Shown here: positions 29,644 to 36,680 of the stretch, piece after piece
Layout of the letters: each line of letters begins with the position of its first letter
Numbering within the stretch: position 1 is the first letter of the stretch
NCBI GenBank assembly: GCA_049602155.1
Contig: JBMYRH010000013.1
Coordinates: 1-64,000 of the forward strand
Reading direction: 5' to 3'
DNA: 64,000 bases
From: JBMYRH01 sp049602155
Lineage (GTDB): Bacteria; Myxococcota_A; UBA9042; PHBI01; JBMYRH01
Made by a program: the position numbers and the translations under genes
Notes under the pieces: model-generated
What the model was told of the DNA's origin: nothing
The model's database searches: none
The model's input: only the letters and a program-made list of their open reading frames with translations

Positions 29644-31412
29644 CCGGTACCCATATTGGGGCCGAGAGGTGCTGACTTTGGCTCGGCTGGATCTTCATTG
29701 GATGCCTCGCGAAGCAGCGTCACGAGCGCGGTGACCATCTCCCAAGCCTCACAGGGCTTAGCCAGGAACGCGCAGTGCGTGGCGCCTTCGAATTTGAGCA
29801 TGGCGTCCTGCTGCACGTACCCAGAGCAGATAAGCACGGGCAAAGCGGGGTGAGATTCGCGTAGCTTTGCGAAGATCTCCTCCCCGTCCATCACCGGCAT
29901 CACCATGTCCAAGATGACGACATCGATGCCTTTATCATCGTGCTTGAGGAGCTCAAGGGCCGCCGGACCGTTTGAGGCCTCAATGATCTGCATCCCTACG
30001 GCCTCGAGGAGGTCTGTGAGCACCGCGCGGACCAGGTCATCGTCGTCGACCAAGAGGGCGGTGACGTTGGGGAGCATGACCGCGGGAGGGGCAGGCTCCT
30101 CTGAGCTCAGGACCGGCGCATCGCTCAGGGGCAGGGTCACCGTGACGCATGTGCCCCGCTCAAGCTCGGTCTCGAAGGTGATAGAGCCGTCGTGATCTTG
30201 AATCGTGCCGTACGCCATCGACAGGCCGAGGCCTGTCCCTTTTCCGGGCTCTTTGGTGGTGAAGAAGGGCTCGAAGGCTCGACTCAGCGCGACATCGGTC
30301 ATGCCCTTGCCGGTGTCGCGGACAGACAGGGAGAGCTCTGCCCGCTCTGGGGCGGTCACAAGTTGAATCGTGAGCTCTCCGTTGCCATCCATGGCGTCGA
30401 TGCCGTTGAGGCACAGGTTGAGCAGCACTTGCCTTAAGAGGGCCGAGTCGCCGCAGACCCAGGTTGCCTCAGCGGTCACGGCGAGGGTCACGCGGATGCG
30501 GTCGCGATGGGTGGCCGAGACTGTATCAGCGACTTCCTCCACGAGCGTCGACAGCGCGAAGCGCTCGTTCTTCGTTTGCCCTTTGCGTGCATAGCGCAAG
30601 AGATCCGTCGTGAGTTTTCCGCCGCGCTGCGCGACGTCGATGATCCGCTTCGTCTCCTTCATCAGATCGCCACGCCCGCTCTGCAGCGACTCTGACGCCC
30701 CGCTGATGATCATCAGGAGGTTGTTGAGCTCATGCGCCATCCCGGCCGCCAGTTGACCGACGGCGTCGAGCTGCTGAGAGCGAAGGACCAGACCCTCAGC
30801 CTGTTCGCGGACCGCCATTTCGTTACGGAGGCTCTCATTCAGCCGCGCTAAGTCACTGTGGGAGGTCTCTTGTTCGCGGCGCACGCGCCCCAGGAACCCG
30901 ACGGCAGCCACGCTGACGACCAGCGAGAGCCAGATGCCGGCGTTGCTCATCACCCAGTCTAATGTCGAGGCCGTCGCCTCGAAGCTCACAAACCACGCGA
31001 TATAGAAGAGCGCGACGCTCCCGAAGCACAGTATGGCCTGAGCCACCGTCATCGGGAGGACCAACGCGACGGTGAAGAATGTCAGCATCACCATGGTCCA
31101 ATACGGGCTCGCTGCCCCCCCGGTCATCTCGGTCAGGATGACGACGCCGATACCTGTCCACGAGCCGACGATGCCGCCGAGCAGGGTCGGATGGCGCTTG
31201 CCGAACGCCGTGGTCAACAAGGCCAGCACGGCCAGGAGGACGAGCACAGTCATCGCGCGCACTTTGATCAGCGGCCATACCGAGGCCTGCGTCATGAAGG
31301 GGTCGACCGCTGCGAAGGAGGTGAAGGCGAAGATCGCCATCAGCGCGAGCAGACGGGGCGGGTTCGTCGCGTCCGAGGACGCCGAGACTCCAAGAGGTGA
31401 TTTGGACAGCAT
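29640..31412 (-). CDS. Membrane hybrid histidine kinase with C-terminal receiver
   Basis: 590 residues. Five or six N-terminal transmembrane helices (about 20-175) form a membrane sensor without a large periplasmic loop. A short coiled-coil linker leads to a HisKA domain with phospho-acceptor His227 in AVGQLAAGMAHELNNLLM. The HATPase domain has LNGIDAMDGNG (N box region), RDTGKGM and GKGTGLGLSMAYG. A C-terminal receiver has acidic pocket LLVDDDDLV, phospho-acceptor Asp502 in VVILDMVMPVMDG and Lys near FLAKPCEAW. It resembles the kinases that feed NtrC-type or orphan regulators in myxobacteria. No cognate regulator gene is adjacent. Confidence 0.93.
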   Translation of the reverse strand: MLSKSPLGVSASSDATNPPRLLALMAIFAFTSFAAVDPFMTQASVWPLIKVRAMTVLVLLAVLALLTTAFGKRHPTLLGGIVGSWTGIGVVILTEMTGGAASPYWTMVMLTFFTVALVLPMTVAQAILCFGSVALFYIAWFVSFEATASTLDWVMSNAGIWLSLVVSVAAVGFLGRVRREQETSHSDLARLNESLRNEMAVREQAEGLVLRSQQLDAVGQLAAGMAHELNNLLMIISGASESLQSGRGDLMKETKRIIDVAQRGGKLTTDLLRYARKGQTKNERFALSTLVEEVADTVSATHRDRIRVTLAVTAEATWVCGDSALLRQVLLNLCLNGIDAMDGNGELTIQLVTAPERAELSLSVRDTGKGMTDVALSRAFEPFFTTKEPGKGTGLGLSMAYGTIQDHDGSITFETELERGTCVTVTLPLSDAPVLSSEEPAPPAVMLPNVTALLVDDDDLVRAVLTDLLEAVGMQIIEASNGPAALELLKHDDKGIDVVILDMVMPVMDGEEIFAKLRESHPALPVLICSGYVQQDAMLKFEGATHCAFLAKPCEAWEMVTALVTLLREASNEDPAEPKSAPLGPNMGTG

Positions 31413-31592
31413 GTGGAGAGGCTAGAGCAGTCGTTTGATTTTGGGTATCAAGGAATCGCCCCGGCGCTTTGAGGGAGACCGCCCTCTCGGCAAAGCCGCG
31501 CATGATGGGCGTTTCACTCGATGGCCCGAGATTGACCTCAACACCCCTCAGCGGCATGGTCGACATCGCCACGTCGGTGAGCGGAGAGCGAT

Positions 31593-32300
31593 ATGAGTCG
31601 GGCGTTGGGCGCGCTGACATTTACGCCGGGCTTCTTGGAGTCGCGGGCCTCGGAGCAGGCCGCACGCCGATGGTGGACCGAGCCATCCCCTGGCATCTTC
31701 ACTGGGCGCGTCCTGACGCCTGAGTGGTGCGAGGCCCTCGACGCTTCCGTCGCGGCGCATGAGCAGCGTGGAGAGGGCCCGGATGCCCCGAGCAACACCA
31801 TGCATCGCCGGGGGCTCTTGATCGACGCCCTTGGGCTGGACGCTCTCCTCGATGAGCTCGCGACAGAGTGGCTGGCTCCAGCTGCTCAGTGGCTCTTTGG
31901 CGCCCACCTCGTCGGGCCTGTCTCTGAGCAACATAGCTACGTCGTGCGCTATGGCCCAGGCTTTGACCAGGACCTCGGGTTCCACGTCGACGACAGCGAG
32001 GTGACCTTTAACCTCTGCCTTTCGGCCTCGGGGGAGGGCTCAGATCTCTCTTTTGAGGGGCCGCGATGTGCCACGCATGTCGACACACCGGGGCGCCTCA
32101 TGGAGCGCTTCACCTGGCCTCATGAGCCAGGCGTTGCCGTCCTGCACGCGGGGAAGAATCGCCACCGAGTGGCTCAGATCCACAGTGGCGCCCGCCGCAA
32201 CCTCATCGTGTGGATGCGCGACGGGGGGGGCGTGGCACGCTGGGAAGACGACTGGGCCCACCTGCGCTGCCCAGACTGGTGCGGGTATCAGAAGACCTGA
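31593..32300 (+). CDS. 2-oxoglutarate/Fe(II)-dependent oxygenase (prolyl 4-hydroxylase-like)
   Basis: 235 residues, ATG with GGAGAG about 6 bases upstream. The double-stranded beta-helix core has the HxD iron ligands in GFHVDDSEVTFNLCLS (His131, Asp133). The distal ligand and the 2OG-binding Arg lie in LHAGKNRHRVAQIHSGARRN (His191 and Arg201/202), closely matching the P4H/procollagen hydroxylase pattern. Cytoplasmic enzyme that probably hydroxylates a protein or small-molecule side chain with O2 and 2-oxoglutarate; substrate unknown. Its 3' end overlaps the convergent selenoprotein gene by 13 bp. Confidence 0.85.
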   Translation: MSRALGALTFTPGFLESRASEQAARRWWTEPSPGIFTGRVLTPEWCEALDASVAAHEQRGEGPDAPSNTMHRRGLLIDALGLDALLDELATEWLAPAAQWLFGAHLVGPVSEQHSYVVRYGPGFDQDLGFHVDDSEVTFNLCLSASGEGSDLSFEGPRCATHVDTPGRLMERFTWPHEPGVAVLHAGKNRHRVAQIHSGARRNLIVWMRDGGGVARWEDDWAHLRCPDWCGYQKT

Positions 32301-32830
32301 CACGCCCCGCTGCTGCACGAGGCGACGCGCTCATGGTCCACCTCGACGCCCGCATGCTCGGGCCGCTGTACGTCGATGACGACGCCGTCTTCGACGAGCG
32401 CAAGTCCGTGGAGTTGGGCCGCGGACCCGACCGTTCGCCCTTGTCGGAACCCCTCTTCCCAGGCCGCTTTACCGGCCTTGATCATCGCGGGGTTCATCAG
32501 GCTCATCAGCCCCCCTTTGCCGATCTCTAACGCCTTATAGAGGCGTCGCTTCGGGTCGCTGACATGCCGGGCATCGGGGACCTCCATCTCTGCGAAGAAG
32601 GCCTCTGCTTGGTCGGCTGTCCCTTGGTGAACGAAGAGCACGGAGGTCTCCCCGTTCAGCAGGCCATCCTCTCGCAGCCGGGCGACCGCCCGACGACAGA
32701 AGATTCAGCCAAAGTGCCGAAGGAGGACCAAGGCGTGGCGACCTTGGGAGAGCGCGTCGGTGAGGTTCACCCCATCCGAGGTCTCGAATGCCCCGGTGAC
32801 CTGCGCGAAGTCATTCTGTTCAATCGCCAT
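32288..32830 (-). CDS. Selenoprotein: AhpC/TSA-like (PRXL2/SelU-type) thiol oxidoreductase, Sec at residue 42
   Basis: 180 residues plus stop, read through an in-frame TGA at 32705-32707. The frame runs unbroken on both sides, from ATG 32830 (AAGGAG seven bases upstream) as MAIEQNDFAQVTGAFE, through LVLLRHFG-U-IFCRRAVARL, to SDPKRRLYKALEIGKGG and the end QVF. In Cys-containing members of this AhpC/TSA antioxidant family the sequence is RHFGCxFCR, so the TGA replaces exactly the first, peroxidatic Cys of a CxxC. A hairpin with a GGUC loop starts 12 bases after the TGA (separate entry). A gene caller that treats TGA as stop would report only 32288-32641 or nothing. The C-terminal tail SCSSGAC has two further Cys. 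Likely a cytoplasmic peroxide or disulfide reductase. Confidence 0.9.
32679..32692 (-). promoter_or_regulatory. Candidate bacterial SECIS hairpin of the first selenoprotein
   Basis: On the minus strand CGGGC (32692-32688) pairs with GCCCG (32683-32679) around the loop GGUC. The stem extends outward with U-G and G-C pairs around one mismatch. The apical loop begins 17 bases after the TGA and has G in its first two positions, as bacterial SelB-binding elements do. Confidence 0.7.
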
Positions 32831-32878
32831 CTCGACGCTCCTTGGGAATAAGGGAGGGCTGTTGCACACTCACTCTCC

Positions 32879-33337
32879 ATGACACCTGAAGCACCATCGA
32901 TGAACACTCAAGGCGCGACCGGCACAGGCACGGCGATTAACCCGCGTGAGTGCCTCGTTTATTTCGACGGCGATTGCCCGCTGTGCGCGGGTGAGATCCG
33001 TCTCCTGCGATGGCTCGACCGGCGCGGACACATCACCTTCTGTGACATCGCCGCGCCGGACTTCGATCCCAAGGCGACGGGGCTGTCGATGGATGAGTTG
33101 ATGGCCTCGATCCGCGGACGAGATGCTCACGGCAACCTCGTCGAAGGGGTGGAGGTGTTCCGGCTCCTCTATGGCGCGGTCGGCTTGTGGTGGCTCATGC
33201 CGGTGACCCGGCTCCCGGGGATCTCCCACAGCCTCGACTGGCTCTATGCGCGCTTCGCGGCGAATCGGTTGCGACTGACTGGGCGCTGCACGCCAGCCAG
33301 CTGTGCGCCCGCGCCGCCCGCCGACCACACGGCCTGA
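32879..33337 (+). CDS. DCC-family thiol-disulfide oxidoreductase-like protein (DUF393)
   Basis: 152 residues, close to the family norm. The N-terminal signature YFDGDCPLCAGEIRLLRWLD holds the DxxCxxC motif that names the DCC family (thioredoxin-like). Further family features are ITFCDIAAPDF and GVEVFRLLYGAVGLWWLMPV, followed by an amphipathic or membrane-associated helix. It is divergent from the selenoprotein gene, whose start lies 48 bases away, and the two may share regulation; both are thiol redox proteins. Precise substrate unknown. Confidence 0.88.
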   Translation: MTPEAPSMNTQGATGTGTAINPRECLVYFDGDCPLCAGEIRLLRWLDRRGHITFCDIAAPDFDPKATGLSMDELMASIRGRDAHGNLVEGVEVFRLLYGAVGLWWLMPVTRLPGISHSLDWLYARFAANRLRLTGRCTPASCAPAPPADHTA

Positions 33338-33353
33338 GCGCGAGGTCTGTCGA

Positions 33354-33381
33354 GCCCCCCTGTCGGCGATAGTCGGGGGGC
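33354..33381 (+). terminator. GC-rich hairpin after the DCC gene
   Basis: GCCCCCC (33354-33360) pairs with GGGGGGC (33375-33381) over a 14-base loop, 17 bases after the stop codon. No U-run follows, so intrinsic termination is uncertain. Confidence 0.4.
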
Positions 33382-33471
33382 GCGCGCGGCGCATGATAGC
33401 CAGGTCTGAGTACGTTATAGTGGGGCCGCGCGCTGGGTCCGCTCTCAGCAGGGAGCGAGCAGGAGAGTTCT

Positions 33472-34677
33472 GTGGGTGACGGTGAGACAGATGAGCGCTG
33501 GGGGGCCCCGGGAGAGACGGTGGTGCCCGAGACGTTGGGTACCGCGCCTGTGCGTAGCGTGGCGCGAGGGGGGCCTGACTCGGACAGCCCGTCCTCGGTG
33601 GCCTTGGTCGCGCAGAGCACGGCGGAGCGCTACGAGGTCGGCGAGGCGCTCGGTAAGGGCGGCATGGGCGAGGTCCTTGAGGTCTTAGATCGCGGGTTTA
33701 ACCGCCGCGTCGCCATGAAGACCTTGCTCCGCTCAGGTACCACGAAGGAGGAGGTCGATCTCTTCGTGGCAGAGGCCCAGATCAACAGCCAACTCGAGCA
33801 CCCGAACTTGGTCCCGATCCACGATATTGGCGTGGGAGAGGACGGTAAGCCCTACTTCACGATGCGCCTCGTACGCGGCCACACGAGCCTGAAGGACATC
33901 ATCACGCGCTTGAAGGGTGGGGACGCGGAGACGCACGCGCATTACACGTTTGAGCGTCGCGTTCAGCTGATTCAGAAGGTGTGTCATGCGCTGGCCTATG
34001 CCCATGGGCGCGGCGTGGTGCACTGCGATATTAAGCTCGAGAACATCGTGGTGGGTGATTGCGGTGAGCTCTTCGTCGTGGATTGGGGCATCTCACAGCT
34101 CGTGGAGCGCTCAGCCACTGCGCACCCTCACGGTGCTGTCGCGACGTCCAAGGAGGTCGAGGAGACCGAGGCCAACATCTACGGGACACCACTGTACATG
34201 GCCCCAGAGCGCATGATGTCCTCTGATCCTGCGACCCCGAGCGCAGACATCTACTCTGTCGCCGCAGTGCTCTATGAGCTGCTCAGCCTGACGCACTACC
34301 TGGGGACGACTACGCCGGTTAAGACCGTCGTCATCGCTCAGGTCATCTTGAATGAACCGCGCATCTCAGCCGAGGCCCACTTTGATGCGCTCAACGGGCG
34401 AGTCCCCCGCACGCTCTCTCGCATCTGTGCCAAGGGGCTCAAGGTGGACCCCGCAGAGCGTTTTCAGACGATCGGGGCGCTCAATGACGCGCTCCAACAG
34501 TGGCTTGAAGGCCGGATCCCGATGGTCTGCCCAGGGACGACAATGCAGCGCACCCTCGCGGAGCTAAGCCGTGCCATCGATCGTCACCCCGTCGCCGTCC
34601 CCGCCGCCGTCGTGGTGAGCGCCGCCGGGCTCACGCTCATGGTGCTCTTGTCCGCTCTCAATCTCTTGTTAGGCTGA
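33472..34677 (+). CDS. Ser/Thr protein kinase with C-terminal transmembrane anchor
   Basis: 401 residues, GTG start with AGGAG 6-7 bases upstream. After a disordered N-terminus (1-50) the Hanks-type kinase domain shows the Gly loop LGKGGMGEVLE, Lys83 in VAMKTLL, Glu101 of helix C, the catalytic loop GVVHCDIKLENIV (Asp186, Asn191) and DWG in place of DFG (Asp204). The residue before the catalytic Asp is Cys instead of Arg, so activation-loop phosphorylation may not be needed. IYGTPLYMAPERM is the activation segment end. A single transmembrane helix (about 378-400) ends the protein, leaving no extracytoplasmic sensor. All catalytic residues are present, so it should be active. Confidence 0.93.
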   Translation: MGDGETDERWGAPGETVVPETLGTAPVRSVARGGPDSDSPSSVALVAQSTAERYEVGEALGKGGMGEVLEVLDRGFNRRVAMKTLLRSGTTKEEVDLFVAEAQINSQLEHPNLVPIHDIGVGEDGKPYFTMRLVRGHTSLKDIITRLKGGDAETHAHYTFERRVQLIQKVCHALAYAHGRGVVHCDIKLENIVVGDCGELFVVDWGISQLVERSATAHPHGAVATSKEVEETEANIYGTPLYMAPERMMSSDPATPSADIYSVAAVLYELLSLTHYLGTTTPVKTVVIAQVILNEPRISAEAHFDALNGRVPRTLSRICAKGLKVDPAERFQTIGALNDALQQWLEGRIPMVCPGTTMQRTLAELSRAIDRHPVAVPAAVVVSAAGLTLMVLLSALNLLLG

Positions 34678-34704
34678 GCTGTTGCGGTGGCTTTGTCGGG
34701 CTGC

Positions 34705-34974
34705 AGCTCGGGCCTGTTTGTAGCAGACATCGTCTGTCTCCACGTCGAGATACCTGACATGGACGGCATCGAGGGCGTCCGGCGGCTGTGCTCGGAGCCC
34801 TAGGCCACCGTGCTTTATCTCGTCGCGCTGACGTCCTTCACCATGGGGCGAGATCGGGGCCGATGCCTTGAGCCTGGTGCGACTGCCTACGCAGCGAAGC
34901 CGATCTCGGTCCGCCAAACCGTGGCATTCGTTGCGGAGCGCCGCGCCGCGCGCTGGAGCCGAGGCGGCCTCAAC
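34705..34974 (+). pseudogene. Decayed response-regulator receiver domain
   Basis: In one frame the sequence reads ADIVCLHVEIPDMDGIEGV, RRLCSEP, a TAG stop at 34801, then ATVLYLVALTSF and GATAYAAKPISVRQTVAFV. These are the landmarks of a receiver domain: the PxMDG turn after the phospho-site (Asp replaced by His/Val here), the T/S switch in ALTSF, and the Lys in AKP. There is no start codon with a ribosome site, the first acidic pocket is missing, and a stop splits the frame. It sits just after the Ser/Thr kinase gene and is most simply a remnant. Confidence 0.6.
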
Positions 34975-34994
34975 GTGATCGAGGGCAGTGACCC

Positions 34995-35945
34995 TCAAGG
35001 GCTCGTGGGCGCGGGGACGAGGCCCTCACTCACGAGGAAGACCTCTGTCAGCTGACTGAGCTCCGCCAGCCCTTGCGGTGTGAAGTGGCCCTCGCCGGGG
35101 ATACGCTCGAGTTGCCAGACCGTGTCGCCGTCGAGCAGGGCAGGGATGCGGTGGAGCCAGAGGAGGTCATTGAGGGCGCCCGGAGCCCGTAGTGGATCCC
35201 CGATGGCGACCACGGCGAGCTGTGCCCCGTTCGCTTTGGCCTCGGCGTGGAGCGTGGTCATCTGACTCGCGAAGCCTTCGATGTTCTGTGCACGTTGGCT
35301 GTCGCTGAGGACACGCCCTGCGATGTTGCCGCCGATCTTCATGAGCATGAACGCAGCCCGCACGACGTAGGAGTGGAGCTGGTCATCAACGGCTCCTCTC
35401 GCGTCCGCTGGGATTTGAGCACACATCGCGTCATCCAGGTCGCTCTCATGCAAAAAGAGCAGCAGCAGATCGGGCGACCAGCGGGCGATGAAGCGCCGAT
35501 ACTGGCTGATATAGTCGTCCATCCCATAGCCCGGGACACCGAAGTTCAAGACCTCGACCGTGGGGAGCTTGGTGCGCAGGCCTCGCTCGAGCTGCGCTGG
35601 TAAACTGTCCGCGCTCTCGACCCCCTGGCCATAAATGAAGGAGTCGCCCAGCGCCGCGACCCGAAACACCCCGGGGGGCTTCGCTGGCGCTCTGTCAGGG
35701 CCACGGAACCCGAAGCTGTTCGCGCCGTGGGTCACCGGGTCGATGCGCCAAAGCCAACCGGTGTAGGTCAGCGCCTGGTTGGGCTGGAGGCCGACACATC
35801 GGCCGTCATCGAGGTGGAAGGCATAGGGCGCGACCTGCATGTTGCCGGCCATCAGCCTGAGCAGCCCCTCCAAGGCGCACAGCGTGACGATGAAGATGAG
35901 CCACTTCTTGCGCCTCGAAGCGGACCTCGGGGGGTCGTTGTTCAT
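34995..35945 (-). CDS. Membrane-anchored SGNH/GDSL hydrolase-like protein
   Basis: 316 residues from ATG 35945; an in-frame GTG at 35987 is possible and neither has a good ribosome site. A basic N-terminus (SRRKKW) and one transmembrane helix (about 15-32) anchor a periplasmic domain. SGNH-type motifs: RVAALGDSFIYGQGV (nucleophile Ser), VLNFGVPGYGMDDY, LLLLFLHESDLDD and the C-terminal GEGHFTPQGLAEL, which supplies the His. This resembles the SGNH hydrolases of polysaccharide acetylation systems (AlgX-like architecture). The substrate is unknown. Transcribed alone. Confidence 0.8.
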   Translation of the reverse strand: MNNDPPRSASRRKKWLIFIVTLCALEGLLRLMAGNMQVAPYAFHLDDGRCVGLQPNQALTYTGWLWRIDPVTHGANSFGFRGPDRAPAKPPGVFRVAALGDSFIYGQGVESADSLPAQLERGLRTKLPTVEVLNFGVPGYGMDDYISQYRRFIARWSPDLLLLFLHESDLDDAMCAQIPADARGAVDDQLHSYVVRAAFMLMKIGGNIAGRVLSDSQRAQNIEGFASQMTTLHAEAKANGAQLAVVAIGDPLRAPGALNDLLWLHRIPALLDGDTVWQLERIPGEGHFTPQGLAELSQLTEVFLVSEGLVPAPTSP

Positions 35946-35962
35946 CGGGCGAATCGCCCGAT
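35944..35962. promoter_or_regulatory. 19-bp perfect inverted repeat
   Basis: ATCGGGCGA-A-TCGCCCGAT is a perfect 9+1+9 palindrome overlapping the proposed start codon of the SGNH gene. It could be an operator or an RNA hairpin blocking the ribosome site. If translation begins at 35987 it lies in coding sequence. Confidence 0.4.
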
Positions 35963-36168
35963 TGGCGGCACCGTGTTCGCCGTGCACCTGCGTTCATGAG
36001 GGGGGGCAACGGTCGACGCGAGGGCGGGGCCATCCGACTGCGCGGTGATGGGGGCCCTGGTCACGCGTCGATGTCCGACCCGCATGGGCCCTCCTCCATG
36101 AGAGAGCCCTTAGTATTCCTTGCAGTTGACCTCACAGCAAGGGGGCGTCGCGCCGCGCAGTTGGCGAG

Positions 36169-36663
36169 TTATTCGAAGGCTAAGAGCTCGATATCGAAGG
36201 TCAACATGCCCTTCGGGACGTGGCTCAGCGGGCTATCGGCGTAGGCGAGGTCGCCGGGGATCCAGAACCGGCGCTTCTCGCCCACGACCATCAGCGGCAC
36301 ACCCTCTTGCCAGCCCTTGATGACCTTGGTCAGCACAAAGGTCGCCGGCTCGCCATGCATGTAAGAGCTGTCGAGCACCCGCCCCTCATCGGTCCAGCCG
36401 ATATAGTTCACCGTCACTTTGCTCTCAGGGGTTGGGCGGGCGTCGCCGGTACCCTCTCTCAGTCTCAGGTGAGCCAGCCCGGACGGGGTTTGAGTGGCCT
36501 CTGGGCTCACTTTGGTGGGGTCCTCGGTGCGCCTGGGCTCGATCGCTTTGCGGAGCGTGATCTTGGAGCGTGTCGGGCTCGCCTTGGTGGGCGTGAGCGT
36601 CATGGCACACCCAGAGGTCAAGAGCGCGAACGCGGTGAGGCTCGAGATGATGCAGGCCCTCAT
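36169..36663 (-). CDS. FKBP-type peptidyl-prolyl isomerase lipoprotein
   Basis: 164 residues from ATG 36663, chosen because AGGGGAG lies 5 bases upstream. Signal peptide with lipobox TSGC (Cys19), a Lys/Arg/Thr/Pro linker, then a single FKBP domain (about 75-164): VTVNYIGWTDEGRVLDSSY, PATFVLTKVIKGWQEGVPLM, VGEKRRFWIPGDLAY, PKGMLTFDIELLAF. The aromatic residues that line the proline pocket (Tyr, Phe, Val, Trp, Tyr) are all in place, so it should be active as a periplasmic folding helper. It starts 17 bases after the FG-GAP lipoprotein gene and is probably co-transcribed with it. Confidence 0.93.
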   Translation of the reverse strand: MRACIISSLTAFALLTSGCAMTLTPTKASPTRSKITLRKAIEPRRTEDPTKVSPEATQTPSGLAHLRLREGTGDARPTPESKVTVNYIGWTDEGRVLDSSYMHGEPATFVLTKVIKGWQEGVPLMVVGEKRRFWIPGDLAYADSPLSHVPKGMLTFDIELLAFE

Positions 36664-36680
36664 GCGGCTCCCCTTGCGCC

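Noticed and set aside
32288..32641. Separate 117-residue gene starting at GTG 32641
   Set aside because: It starts in the middle of a thioredoxin-like fold, without ribosome site, and lacks the active-site motif; it is the 3' part of the selenoprotein gene.
32705..32707. TGA as an inactivating stop (pseudogene) in the redoxin at 32288-32830
   Set aside because: Both sides are well conserved in one frame, the ribosome site is good, and the TGA lies exactly at the catalytic Cys position with a hairpin after it; random decay would not choose this codon twice in the window.
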